Under the pieces are notes generated by a model. The model had not been told where the DNA came from. It did not search any database and saw only the letters and a program-made list of their open reading frames with translations. DNA of 64,000 bases, from NCBI GenBank assembly GCA_037441225.1, contig JBBISU010000016.1, positions 8,039-72,038 on the forward strand. Reading direction: 5' to 3'. A program made the position numbers and the translations under genes. Shown in pieces: positions 52,700 through 61,418 of this stretch; positions within the stretch are counted from its first letter, which is position 1, and each line of letters begins with the position of its first letter. Source of the stretch: JBBFMJ01 sp037441225. GTDB lineage: Bacteria; Acidobacteriota; Thermoanaerobaculia; UBA2201.

Positions 52700-53490
52700 T
52701 CTCTTGCACCTCTAATTATATAAACAAATGAAAGTTTTGAGAAATCAACTGCTGGTTTTACTTTTGCTGAAATTTCATCTGCTTCTCTTTTAATTTCCTC
52801 AATTGTTCCTATTTTAATTCCATAGGGGTAAATTAGATCCCAACAATCGGTATAAATATTATCTCTCTCCATAATATCAGAATAGGGAGGCAGGTATTTC
52901 AATTCCAAAAACCCACTTCCATCACCTTTTAAAACACCATGGACACCTGTTCTTTCAGTTATGCCAGAGACAACAGATTCTATATTTACTATTGGCAGGA
53001 GCTCAGAAGAAAATGTATCAACTTTTAAAATTCTTCCAACAAGTCCATCAGGAGTTATACAAATATAATCTTCTTTAATTCCTTCAGTTTTTCCTTTTGA
53101 GAGAACTAATTTTGAAGAAAAAGATGGTGTATCCATCTTAATTATATGGGCTTTTTCAACATATTCAAAATATTTTGGCTTACTATCAAAATCATATAGT
53201 TGCTTTAAATATATATTTTCTAACAATAATCTCCCAATTCTTAAATTTTGCCACATAATTTTTTCTTTTAAAATTTTATTTTCTTCCTTTGCTTCCCTTA
53301 ATTCTTTTATTGAAAAAAATAGATTGGAAAAAAATTTTGTAATGTTATGGATTAATTTAATGGCAGGGGTTAGCAAATAGGAAAATGTCTTATACCAAAT
53401 ATAGCTATAGCTTTGTATTGAAAGGATAAAAAAATTAAATAAAAGTAAAGATATGAGTAAAAAAAATAAGCTTTTTTTAGGAAATAGCAA
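52696..53490 (-). CDS. mreC: rod-shape protein MreC
   Basis: A 264-residue periplasmic scaffold with a single N-terminal membrane helix (FFLLISLLLFNFFIL), a coiled coil near residues 60-100 (IKELREAKEENKILKEK) and two beta-barrel domains. AHIIKMDTPSFSSKLVLSKG, DGLVGRILKVDTFSS and VSGITERTGVHGVLKGDG are standard MreC segments. The start codon appears to be TTG inside the end of mreB (14-base overlap); no ATG is available upstream of the helix. It links PBP2 to MreB. Confidence 0.92.
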   Translation of the reverse strand: MLFPKKSLFFLLISLLLFNFFILSIQSYSYIWYKTFSYLLTPAIKLIHNITKFFSNLFFSIKELREAKEENKILKEKIMWQNLRIGRLLLENIYLKQLYDFDSKPKYFEYVEKAHIIKMDTPSFSSKLVLSKGKTEGIKEDYICITPDGLVGRILKVDTFSSELLPIVNIESVVSGITERTGVHGVLKGDGSGFLELKYLPPYSDIMERDNIYTDCWDLIYPYGIKIGTIEEIKREADEISAKVKPAVDFSKLSFVYIIRGARD

Positions 53491-54502
53491 TTCTTTTCAA
53501 AAGATTAAAATCTGTAAGCATTCTACCAGTACCCAGAGCAACACAAGCCATTGGATTTTCTGCAATGCTTATTGGCAGACCCGTTTCTTCTCTTAATCTC
53601 TGGTCAAAGTTTTTTAAAAGTGAACCTCCCCCACATAATACAATCCCTTTATCCATTATATCAGCTGAAAGTTCAGGAGGGGTTCTTTCAAGGGCAACCC
53701 TTACGGTTTCAATTATTGCTTGCACTGGCTCTGCTAATGCTTCCCTTATTTCTTCATCAATAACTACGATAGTTTTCGGTACCCCTTCCACGAGATCCCT
53801 TCCTTTTATTTCCATTTTTAATTGTTTTCCAAGGGGATAAGCTGAACCAATTTCAATCTTGATTTGTTCTGCTGTTCTTTCGCCTATCAGCAAATTATAT
53901 TTTTTCTTAATATAATTTATTATTGCTTCATCCATCTCATTTCCTGCAATTCTTATTGAACGGGAATAAACTATTCCAGCTAAAGCAATTACTGCCACAT
54001 CTGTTGTTCCTCCACCTATATCTACAATCATATTTCCAGTTGCTTCTGTTATGGGAAGTCCAGCTCCAATAGCAGCAGCCATTGCTTGTTCCACAAGGAC
54101 AACTTCTGAGGCACCAGCTCTTAAAGCAGAATCCTTAACAGCTCTTTTTTCAACTTGTGTTATCTCTGAAGGAACAGAAATAACAATTCGAGGCCTTACC
54201 ATATAAGTCCTTCCATGGGCTTTTCTTATAAAATAATTTAACATCTGTTCCGTTATTTCAAAATCAGCAATAACGCCATCTTTCATAGGTCTTATTGCAA
54301 CTATATTTCCAGGTGTTCTACCAAGCATTTCTTTTGCTTCTGCTCCCACTGCTTCTATTTTTCCCGTTATTGTATTTTTTGCTACAATTGATGGCTCATG
54401 TAAAACAATTCCCTTGTTTTTACAGTAAACCATTGTTGTAGCAGTCCCTAAATCAATTGCTAAATCATTTGAAAAAAAACGAAAAAACTTGAAAAACATC
54501 AT
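53477..54502 (-). CDS. mreB: rod-shape actin homologue MreB
   Basis: A 341-residue actin-like ATPase. Phosphate loops AIDLGTATTMVYCK and MIVDIGGGTTDVAVIA and the adenosine motif GIVLCGGGSLLKNFDQ are intact. The short hydrophobic N-terminal segment (FFKFFRFF) would serve as the membrane-binding amphipathic helix. It forms filaments along the inner membrane that direct elongation. Its ATG shares its A with the FecR gene stop (TAATG). It heads the mreBCD-mrdA-rodA-rng gene order. Confidence 0.96.
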   Translation of the reverse strand: MMFFKFFRFFSNDLAIDLGTATTMVYCKNKGIVLHEPSIVAKNTITGKIEAVGAEAKEMLGRTPGNIVAIRPMKDGVIADFEITEQMLNYFIRKAHGRTYMVRPRIVISVPSEITQVEKRAVKDSALRAGASEVVLVEQAMAAAIGAGLPITEATGNMIVDIGGGTTDVAVIALAGIVYSRSIRIAGNEMDEAIINYIKKKYNLLIGERTAEQIKIEIGSAYPLGKQLKMEIKGRDLVEGVPKTIVVIDEEIREALAEPVQAIIETVRVALERTPPELSADIMDKGIVLCGGGSLLKNFDQRLREETGLPISIAENPMACVALGTGRMLTDFNLLKRIAIS

Positions 54503-55914
54503 TATTCCCTTACAAAAATTCTCAATTTTTTTGTTGTCTCATTTCCAGCTGGGTCTACTGCTTGAACTGATACAATATTCTCACCTACATATTTTAAGGA
54601 TACAGTTGTAGTAAAACTTCCATCAGAATCTGGGGTTATTGTTTCTCCTTCAATAATTACAGTACATCCTGGTTCTGTTTGTCCAGAAATAATACATTGA
54701 TTTCCTAAGGGTGTATCTGCTTTAACATTCAATTGTGGAGGGATCTTATCCAATCTTTCCATTTCTGCTGTTGTAAGAACTCTAAATTTTGTGGCGATAC
54801 TCCAAGGGCTTTCATCTCCTTTTTTATCTATTGCTTTTACTTTCCAGTAATAATCTCCAGGTTCGAAGCCCATAATATTTATATAATTTTTTGTTAATTT
54901 TTTTTCATTAGGATCGATAAAAAAGGCTGATTGTGAAACTTGTACTATGTATCCCACAGCTTCATCCAATTTTTCCCAGGACAATGTAATTTTTAAATTT
55001 GGATTGTAAAGAAATGCTTTATTTATAACTGGCTCTACGTGCTTTGGGCTTGGTAAAATTTTTATCTTTTCTGCTTCTTTACCTTTTTCTAATCTCAATT
55101 TTTCTAAAGCAGTGACTTCATATTTTTTATCTCCAGAGATAACCGTTGCAGTACCTCTTATTGTTTGAATTTCTGATTTATTTTCCTCTGAAGAAATTGT
55201 TGCTGCAGTATATTTTTCTAATTCTGCATTTGCTTGCAAAGTAACTACTTGTGCTTTTTGGTTTTGTGTAGTTATGTCAACGGACCCTGCCTTCATTGTT
55301 ATTTTTTCAATTGCTTCACCACTTTTTGTAATTATGGGCTCTGCTACTTCATGCAAAGAATTTGGAGGGAGAACGATTACTGAATTGTTTTTTGTCATAA
55401 TTCTAACAGATCCATTTGAAAAGGTCTTGACAAAATCTCCAGGGTATAAGCCCATCCTTGGCTTTGCATCTTCCCATACACCTTGATCTTTTCTTTGGAT
55501 TTGTACTTTTCCTTCCAAATCAATAATTTCTTCAACTGAACCTGGTGAGGTATCCTTTACAGAACCCAATGTCCTTAATGCATCTTCCAAGACACTTGAA
55601 GCAACCTCAATTGTTTCTGGATAATTTTTTTCAAGGAAAAGTTTTTGTGCTTTTTGAAGTTTTTTTTTCAGATCTTGATATTTTGTCTTAAAAAAAGGAA
55701 AATTTGGTAGCTGAGCTATCTCTTCAACCTTTTTATCCGCCTCTTTTAAAAATCTTTGTGCTTTTGTTTTAGGCGATTGATAATAAAGATAAAAAAGATA
55801 AGAAGCAATTAAAACAATTGCTATGGAAACTATAATTATTCCAATTCTTTTTAAAGAGGAAATTGGAATAAGATACCAATCTAAATCAATTCTGGAAGAA
55901 CTCTTTTTTTTCAA
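54502..55914 (-). CDS. membrane-anchored FecR-domain protein
   Basis: A 470-residue protein with one helix near residues 24-46, so mostly periplasmic. A helical segment precedes a FecR domain (about 125-260) with VQIQRKDQGVWEDAKPRMGL and GDFVKTFSNGSVRIMTKNNS. A fibronectin-III-like domain (LKITLSWEKLDEAVGYIVQV) and a Big-type Ig domain (LNVKADTPLGNQCIISGQTE to the C terminus) follow. It is not a classical anti-sigma FecR, because no sigma gene is near. The start is TTG; no better start lies upstream. It sits between the DUF1573 gene and mreB and may connect the envelope to the elongasome. Confidence 0.8.
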   Translation of the reverse strand: MKKKSSSRIDLDWYLIPISSLKRIGIIIVSIAIVLIASYLFYLYYQSPKTKAQRFLKEADKKVEEIAQLPNFPFFKTKYQDLKKKLQKAQKLFLEKNYPETIEVASSVLEDALRTLGSVKDTSPGSVEEIIDLEGKVQIQRKDQGVWEDAKPRMGLYPGDFVKTFSNGSVRIMTKNNSVIVLPPNSLHEVAEPIITKSGEAIEKITMKAGSVDITTQNQKAQVVTLQANAELEKYTAATISSEENKSEIQTIRGTATVISGDKKYEVTALEKLRLEKGKEAEKIKILPSPKHVEPVINKAFLYNPNLKITLSWEKLDEAVGYIVQVSQSAFFIDPNEKKLTKNYINIMGFEPGDYYWKVKAIDKKGDESPWSIATKFRVLTTAEMERLDKIPPQLNVKADTPLGNQCIISGQTEPGCTVIIEGETITPDSDGSFTTTVSLKYVGENIVSVQAVDPAGNETTKKLRIFVRE

Positions 55915-55919
55915 AGTTC

Positions 55920-56924
55920 TTACTTTATTGTACCACTTATGGGTATTTCTATGTTTTTATATTCTTCTAATTCAGAACTTGTCTTTATAACAACTTTTCC
56001 TTCAAAATTTCCCTTTGGCGGTTCTTTGCTAAACATAATATTTAAATTATAATCTTCTCCTGGCTTTATGACCTCTTGAGAAATTGTTATAAAAGGTATT
56101 GTTGATTGGACTGAAATTAGCTCAAATTTTTTACTTCCAGAATTATCTTTAATCCTTATCATTCTCTGAAAATCTGATGTGGCATCAATCGTTCCAAGTT
56201 CTAATTTTGGTGGTGTTATCTGGACTTCTGTCCTTACCAAGCCAATTATTTTTAACTCAATTTTTGGAACTAATTTACTATTTGTAAAAACTGTTAGCTT
56301 CTCATTAACCATTCCTACTGGTGCATCAGATCCTATAAGAGCAGTAATTTCATATTGTTTATTTTTGTATTGAGGGTTTATTTTATCCTGAGGGGCTGGT
56401 ATATATTCAAATTTTATATAAGGTTTAGAACTTTCATAATTTAATATTTTAAATTCAAAGCCTTCTTCTTCTGTAACAAGTAACCTCTGTACTTTACCAA
56501 CATCTTTTCTTAATTTAACAAACCTTAAATTGCTATCTGGAAGAACTTCTACCACTGCTCTTATTATTGCTTTTAAAAATAATTTCATTTGTGGGTTTTC
56601 CGGGTCATTTGAAACAATTGTTATATCTTTTGTGATTGGACCTTTAAAATCCTTGGTTTCAAGTTTTGTTTTAACTTTTCCAATCTGTCCAGGCTTTATT
56701 ACCTTATCTGCTTCTGCCACTGTACAACCACAAGAAGGTCTTACATCAATAATTGTGAGGTCTGCTTTTCCTTCATTTTTAATTTCAAAGGAGTGGAATA
56801 GTTCCTCTCCTTTTACGACTAACCCAAAGTCCTTTAATGGCTCCAAACAAACCAACTTTGGAGCTTCATCAGAAAACGCAAAAAGTGAAAGAAATAAAAA
56901 GGAAAAAAATAAATACTTCTTCAT
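55920..56924 (-). CDS. secreted DUF1573-type Ig-like protein
   Basis: A 334-residue exported protein with a signal peptide (KKYLFFSFLFLSLFAFS). The N-terminal DUF1573/ASH-like domain has FGLVVKGEELFHSFEIKNEG and the Cys pair in VRPSCGCTVAEADK, the DUF1573 hallmark. Three further similar beta-sandwich repeats fill the rest. Such proteins are common in Bacteroidetes and Acidobacteria-like bacteria; the function is unknown. It is first in the cell-shape operon and has a normal leader with AGGAGG (56931-56937 region). Confidence 0.82.
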   Translation of the reverse strand: MKKYLFFSFLFLSLFAFSDEAPKLVCLEPLKDFGLVVKGEELFHSFEIKNEGKADLTIIDVRPSCGCTVAEADKVIKPGQIGKVKTKLETKDFKGPITKDITIVSNDPENPQMKLFLKAIIRAVVEVLPDSNLRFVKLRKDVGKVQRLLVTEEEGFEFKILNYESSKPYIKFEYIPAPQDKINPQYKNKQYEITALIGSDAPVGMVNEKLTVFTNSKLVPKIELKIIGLVRTEVQITPPKLELGTIDATSDFQRMIRIKDNSGSKKFELISVQSTIPFITISQEVIKPGEDYNLNIMFSKEPPKGNFEGKVVIKTSSELEEYKNIEIPISGTIK

Positions 56925-56955
56925 TATTTTACCTCCTAAAATTTTAATTCTTATT

Positions 56956-56984
56956 ATTTTAATACATTTTTTTTACTTTTGCAA
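56956..56984 (-). promoter_or_regulatory. promoter of the DUF1573-FecR-mreB...rng operon
   Basis: TTGCAA (56984-56979), 17 bases, TAAAAT (56961-56956), then about 31 bases including AGGAGGT before the ATG. This unit has a conventional leader. Confidence 0.6.
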
Positions 56985-57024
56985 ATTGTATAATGTATTT
57001 TAAATTAAAGGGACTATTTCATCC

Positions 57025-57054
57025 TTGACAATTATGCAGATTTTTAGTTAATAT
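57025..57054 (+). promoter_or_regulatory. promoter of the GspE-N protein/queD/proDH/queA operon
   Basis: TTGACA (57025-57030), then TAATAT (57049-57054) with an 18-base spacer (or TTAATA with 17). The -10 ends 6 bases before the ATG at 57061; the 6 bases TAAGGG could also serve as a weak ribosome binding site. Confidence 0.65.
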
Positions 57055-57060
57055 TAAGGG

Positions 57061-57654
57061 ATGAAGAAAAATTTAGGACTTATGCTATTGGAAGCAAATT
57101 TAATTGACGAAGTTCAAATGAAAATTGCATTGGAAGTTCAGAAAAAAACAGGCAAAAGATTTGGGTCAACTTTAGTCGATTTAAAATTTATAGATGAAAA
57201 TGTTTTGGCTGCTTTTTTATCAAAGCAGATAGATATTCCTTGCATTAGTTTACTTAATATTGCAATACCTCAAGAAATAATTGAGAAAGTGCCTTATGAA
57301 ATTGCAAAAAAAACAAACAGCATCCCAATTAAAATTGAAAGCAATTTTTTATTTGTTGCAATGGTAGATCCAACGGATATAAATTCAATAAATGAAATAG
57401 AAAGTTTTGCAAAAATGCCTGTAGTACCTTTAATAGCTCCACAGTCCTCAATTGAAAAAGTAATAAAAAAATACTATGAAAAGGAGTCTTTGGAAGAAAC
57501 AAAGCCATCACTTCAAGAGTTGAGGTCAATATTAGATGAAGTTGAAACAAACTCCTCTGTTTTAGACCTTGAAAATAAAATTCATAACATAGAAAAAAAA
57601 TTAGATAAAGCCATTGAATTATTAAAAGAATGTTTGTCCTATTTAAAGAAATAG
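57061..57654 (+). CDS. stand-alone GspE-N (MshEN-like) domain protein
   Basis: A 197-residue cytoplasmic protein. Residues 1-145 match the N-terminal domain of type II secretion/type IV pilus ATPases: NLGLMLLEANLIDEVQMKIAL, KRFGSTLVDLKFIDENVLAAF and ISLLNIAIPQEIIEKVP. The C terminus is a coiled coil (LENKIHNIEKKLDKAIELLK). The ATPase is absent. In MshE this fold binds cyclic di-GMP through two repeated motifs of the type RLGxxL-x-GL; here the first Arg is Lys or Asn, so binding is uncertain. It leads an operon with unrelated metabolic genes. Its role could be as a regulator of a pilus or secretion machine. Confidence 0.75.
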   Translation: MKKNLGLMLLEANLIDEVQMKIALEVQKKTGKRFGSTLVDLKFIDENVLAAFLSKQIDIPCISLLNIAIPQEIIEKVPYEIAKKTNSIPIKIESNFLFVAMVDPTDINSINEIESFAKMPVVPLIAPQSSIEKVIKKYYEKESLEETKPSLQELRSILDEVETNSSVLDLENKIHNIEKKLDKAIELLKECLSYLKK

Positions 57655-57995
57655 AGTTTTCTGCTGCTCATATCATACAGTCCCATCCGGGTCCTTGTAA
57701 AAATTTACATGGACATACCTATAAGGTTAGAGTTTTTATAGAAAGTGAAAAATTAAATAGTTTAGGAATGGTAATTGATTTTTCTGATTTAAATAAAATT
57801 TTAAAGGAAGTAATTTCAAAATTTGACCACAAATATTTAAACGAATTGAAAGATTTTGAAGATTTAATTCCAACAGCAGAAAATATTGCTTTTATAATTT
57901 GCAAAAAAATTAAAAAAGTTTTGCCAAGAGGTTTAAAACTTCAAAGAGTTGAGGTCTATGAAAATGAAACTTCCTGTGCAATTTATTATCCTTAA
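57630..57995 (+). CDS. queD: 6-carboxy-tetrahydropterin synthase
   Basis: A 121-residue enzyme that makes 6-carboxy-5,6,7,8-tetrahydropterin from dihydroneopterin triphosphate for queuosine synthesis. Zinc-binding His14 (FSAAHI), His27 and His29 (NLHGHTYKV), and the catalytic Cys23 (HPGPCKN) are present, as are the KFDHKYLNEL His and the VEVYENETSCAIYY Glu near the end. It overlaps the previous gene by 25 bases. queA, two genes on, belongs to the same pathway. Assignment as QueD rather than PTPS-III follows from the pathway link and the CxxxHGH motif. Confidence 0.9.
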   Translation: MFVLFKEIEFSAAHIIQSHPGPCKNLHGHTYKVRVFIESEKLNSLGMVIDFSDLNKILKEVISKFDHKYLNELKDFEDLIPTAENIAFIICKKIKKVLPRGLKLQRVEVYENETSCAIYYP

Positions 57996-58007
57996 AAAGG
58001 GGGTATT

Positions 58008-58919
58008 ATGCTTAGAACTTTATTTATTGGGCTTTCCCATTCAGAAATTTTAAGAAAATTTTCTGCTAAAAACAGGTTTGCAAAAAAAACAGCAAGGAGA
58101 TTTGTGGCAGGAGAAACCTTAAAGGAAGGAATTGAAGCAGCAAAGGTTTTAAATTCTTCGGGAATAGATGTAACAATGGATTTTTTAGGTGAAAATACTA
58201 AAAATGAGGAAGAAGCAATAAATTGTTCAAAAGAAATAATTAATATTTTAGATGCAATTGAAAAGGAAAAGATATCAGGAAATGTCTCATTAAAACTTAC
58301 TCAATTAGGATTGGACTTAGACGAAGAATTTTGCAAAAAAATATTAGTTAACATCTTGGAAGAGGCAAAAAAAAGGAATAATTTTGTAAGGATTGATATG
58401 GAAAGTTCTGATTATACAGATAAAACATTAAATTTGTTTTATACTGTCTTTGAAAGTTATAAAAATGTTGGTATTGTAATTCAGGCATATCTTTATAGAA
58501 GTATAAAGGATGTTGAGGAAATCATAAAAAGAGGAGGAAGGATTCGGTTATGCAAAGGTGCTTACAAAGAGCCAAAGAAAGTTGCTTTTCCAAAGAAAAA
58601 AGATGTAAATGAAAACTTTATAAAAATTATGAAGGTTCTGCTTGATTCAAAAATTTATCATGCTATTGCAACCCATGATGAAAAAATGATAAATGCCACT
58701 ATCTCTTATGTGGAAGAAAAAAATATTCCGAGGGATTCCTTTGAGTTTCAAATGCTCTATGGAATTAGAAGGGATTTACAAAATAAGTTAGTAAAGGATG
58801 GTTGGAAAGTTAGAATTTATTTGCCCTATGGTACTCACTGGTATCCCTATTATATGAGGCGCCTTGCTGAAAGGCCAGCCAATTTGTTTTTTATTTTGAG
58901 GAATTTATTTAAAGGATAA
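58008..58919 (+). CDS. proline dehydrogenase
   Basis: A 303-residue FAD enzyme that oxidises proline to pyrroline-5-carboxylate. The TIM-barrel motifs are VSLKLTQLGLDLDEE, FVRIDMESSDYTD, VGIVIQAYLYRSIKDVEE and the C-terminal substrate helix with YMRRLAERPANLFFI, where the two Arg bind proline carboxylate. The length matches monofunctional ProDH. A GGGGG ribosome binding site lies 5-9 bases before the ATG. The pyrroline-5-carboxylate dehydrogenase is not in the window. The tie to queD and queA seems fortuitous. Confidence 0.92.
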   Translation: MLRTLFIGLSHSEILRKFSAKNRFAKKTARRFVAGETLKEGIEAAKVLNSSGIDVTMDFLGENTKNEEEAINCSKEIINILDAIEKEKISGNVSLKLTQLGLDLDEEFCKKILVNILEEAKKRNNFVRIDMESSDYTDKTLNLFYTVFESYKNVGIVIQAYLYRSIKDVEEIIKRGGRIRLCKGAYKEPKKVAFPKKKDVNENFIKIMKVLLDSKIYHAIATHDEKMINATISYVEEKNIPRDSFEFQMLYGIRRDLQNKLVKDGWKVRIYLPYGTHWYPYYMRRLAERPANLFFILRNLFKG

Positions 58920-59935
58920 TGGATTTAGAGGTTTTTAATTATCCCCTTCCAAAGGAAAAAATTGCAATTTTTCCTGAAAAAAAAGGAGAATCCCGCCTTC
59001 TTGTATGTTTTAAAAAAAATGGTGAGGTAAGAGATGAAAAATTTTATAATTTAGGGAATTATTTAGATAATAATTCACTTCTTGTATTAAATAATACAAA
59101 AGTTTTTAAAGCAAGGATTTTTTTTAATTTAAAAAATGGAAAAGAAGGGGAACTTTTAATTTTAAAGTATAAGGAAAACGAAATGGAATGCTTGATAAAG
59201 CCAGCAAAAAGAATTTTAAGAGAAAAAAAAATTTATTTTTTAGAAGGGATTGAAAGTATTTCTATTGAAAAAAATGATAATGGAGTTTTTATAATAAAAA
59301 CAAACTGCTCAGTGGAGGAAATAATTGAAAGAAAAGGCGTGGTTCCCCTTCCTCCATATATAAAAAGAAAAATTATAAAAGAAGATGATGAGTGGTATCA
59401 AACTGTTTATGCAAAGGAAAAAGGTTCAATTGCAGCTCCCACAGCTGGTTTACATTTTACAAAGGAAATAATTAATAAATTAAAAGAAAAAAATATAATA
59501 ATTTCATATTTAACTTTACACATAGGTATAGGAACTTTTAAACCAATTAGATCAAAATACATTGAAGAGCACAAAATGGAAGAGGAATATTATGAAATTT
59601 CTTCATCTTTATCCAAGGAAATAGAAGCTGCAAAAAAGGAGAGAAGAAAAATAATTGCTGTTGGTACAACTACTGTAAGGGCTCTTGAAAGTGCATATTT
59701 AAGAGGAGGCGGAAATGTTCTTCCAACAAGAGCCACAACAGACCTTTTTATATACCCCCCTTTTAAATTTAATGTGATAGATGGAATGATAACAAACTTT
59801 CATCTTCCAAAATCAACTCCTTTAATACTTGTTTCTGCTTTTGCAGGTTTAAAAAATATTAAAAAGTGGTATAAAAAAGCATTGGGGTTAAATTACAGAT
59901 TTTTAAGCTATGGAGACGCAATGCTAATACTATGA
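58919..59935 (+). CDS. queA: S-adenosylmethionine:tRNA ribosyltransferase-isomerase
   Basis: Transfers the ribosyl part of SAM to preQ1 in tRNA to make epoxyqueuosine. In 338 residues: YPLPKEKIAIFPEKKGESRL, NNTKVFKARIFF, the catalytic centre YAKEKGSIAAPTAGLHFT, LTLHIGIGTFKPI and TNFHLPKSTPLILVSAFAG. Its ATG shares the A of the previous stop (TAATG). queD is two genes upstream. The other queuosine genes are not in the window. Confidence 0.96.
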   Translation: MDLEVFNYPLPKEKIAIFPEKKGESRLLVCFKKNGEVRDEKFYNLGNYLDNNSLLVLNNTKVFKARIFFNLKNGKEGELLILKYKENEMECLIKPAKRILREKKIYFLEGIESISIEKNDNGVFIIKTNCSVEEIIERKGVVPLPPYIKRKIIKEDDEWYQTVYAKEKGSIAAPTAGLHFTKEIINKLKEKNIIISYLTLHIGIGTFKPIRSKYIEEHKMEEEYYEISSSLSKEIEAAKKERRKIIAVGTTTVRALESAYLRGGGNVLPTRATTDLFIYPPFKFNVIDGMITNFHLPKSTPLILVSAFAGLKNIKKWYKKALGLNYRFLSYGDAMLIL

Positions 59936-60025
59936 ATTTCGTATAATTTATGAGATGAAGGAGATTGATTTTTTTGTAATTTAGTTTTATAATTATTTAA
60001 TTTATTTTTTACAAGGAGTTTTGAA

Positions 60026-61111
60026 ATGAAAAAAATTTTATTTTTAATTTCAATTTTATTTTCCTTTTACATCTTTGCTGACTATGCAACAGGTGTAAAA
60101 CTCTATAATGAAGGTAAATATGAAGAAGCTCTTTTAAGATTTGAAGAACTTATGAGAGAACAACCCGATTGGTGGCAAGCTTTTTATTATGCTGGACTGT
60201 GCTATCAAAAATTAAATAAAATTGATAAAGCAAAAGAAGCTTTTGAAAGAGCACTGGCATTAAATAATGATTTAAACATAAGATTACCTCTATCACAAAT
60301 TTATTTTAACGAAAAAAATTATGAAAAAGTTATAGAAATTTTAAAGACAGATAGTTTAAAGGAGGCAAAGGTAGAAATTAAGAAACCAGCTTATAAAATT
60401 CTTGCAACTTCCTTTTATATTTTAGGGAAATACAAAGATGCAATTCCCTTTTATAAGGAATATTTAATCCTTGATTCAGATACTACTCTAAAATATTATT
60501 TGGGCTTATGCCTTTATAAAACTGATTCTTTTGAAGAAGCAGGAAAAATACTTGAAGAAGTAGTTTTAGCAAACCCTGATTATTTGGAGGCATATAGCTT
60601 ACTTTCATCAATTTATCTGGAACTTTCTGCCTCAGATCCTTCAAAAAGGGAATTTTATTTGGAAAAGGCAGAAAAAATAGGTGAAAAACTTGTAAGTTTA
60701 TCAGAAGAATATAGCTACCTTTTAGCAAAAATTTATATGATGAATGGAAAATATTCCCAATCTTCTATTTATTTTGAAAATGCTACTAAACAAAAGGATA
60801 AAACCCAAAGTTGTTATGCTTATTATTATCTTGGTTTTGTAAGAGCAAAATTAGAAAACTTTAAAGGAGCTCTTTCTGCCTTTGATTCTGCTGAAAAATG
60901 TTTAAAAGACGAAGCTGCTTTGAAAAGAATTTATTGCCAAAAAGGGCTTATATATCATAGCCAATCTAATTTTCAAAAAGCAATTGAATTGTATGAAAAA
61001 GGTGATTGTTCAAAGGATTTGGTTGAAAAAGCAAAACAAGGGCAGATAGCAACAGAATCTATGAAGCGCATGGAGGAACTTATAAAGCAACTTCAGGATT
61101 TGACAAAGTAA
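60026..61111 (+). CDS. secreted tetratricopeptide-repeat protein
   Basis: A 361-residue protein with a signal peptide (KKILFLISILFSFYIFA). About seven TPR units follow, for example YATGVKLYNEGKYEEALLRF, YYAGLCYQKLNKIDKAKEAF and FQKAIELYEKGDCSKDLVEK. It should be periplasmic and act as a protein-interaction scaffold. AAGGAG lies before the ATG and a TATAAT (near 59985-59992) gives a normal leader. The specific role is unknown. Confidence 0.85.
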   Translation: MKKILFLISILFSFYIFADYATGVKLYNEGKYEEALLRFEELMREQPDWWQAFYYAGLCYQKLNKIDKAKEAFERALALNNDLNIRLPLSQIYFNEKNYEKVIEILKTDSLKEAKVEIKKPAYKILATSFYILGKYKDAIPFYKEYLILDSDTTLKYYLGLCLYKTDSFEEAGKILEEVVLANPDYLEAYSLLSSIYLELSASDPSKREFYLEKAEKIGEKLVSLSEEYSYLLAKIYMMNGKYSQSSIYFENATKQKDKTQSCYAYYYLGFVRAKLENFKGALSAFDSAEKCLKDEAALKRIYCQKGLIYHSQSNFQKAIELYEKGDCSKDLVEKAKQGQIATESMKRMEELIKQLQDLTK

Positions 61112-61167
61112 TACAAAAAACTTGTTTTTTTATAAAAATTACCACACATTATAATTAGGAGGATAAA

Positions 61168-61365
61168 ATGAATTACAGGGAAATTCAAAAAATAGCAAAA
61201 GAAAAGGGTATAAAGCCAATTGGAAAGAAAAAAGTTGATTTAATTAGAGAAATACAATTAAAGGAGGGAAATTTTGATTGTTATGGAAGGGCAAAGGATG
61301 GCTACTGTGATCAAAAGGACTGCCTTTGGTACGAAGATTGTATGGAGGATTCTAAGACCCTTTAA
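61168..61365 (+). CDS. small SAP-domain-like Cys-rich protein
   Basis: A 65-residue protein. The first ~35 residues look like a SAP helix-turn-helix (YREIQKIAKEKGIKPIGKKK, VDLIREIQ) that often binds nucleic acid. The tail has four Cys (NFDCYGRAKDGYCDQKDCLW, then EDC). I have seen similar short SAP proteins in sulfate- and metal-reducing bacteria, with the same NFDCFG...GYCDQ...CLW pattern. The Cys set may bind zinc or iron-sulfur. AGGAGG is well placed before the ATG. Confidence 0.8.
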   Translation: MNYREIQKIAKEKGIKPIGKKKVDLIREIQLKEGNFDCYGRAKDGYCDQKDCLWYEDCMEDSKTL

Positions 61366-61418
61366 CTTTTATTCTTTTTAAATTTTCTTTAAAATTTATT
61401 AGGTGAATTGTACTTAAA

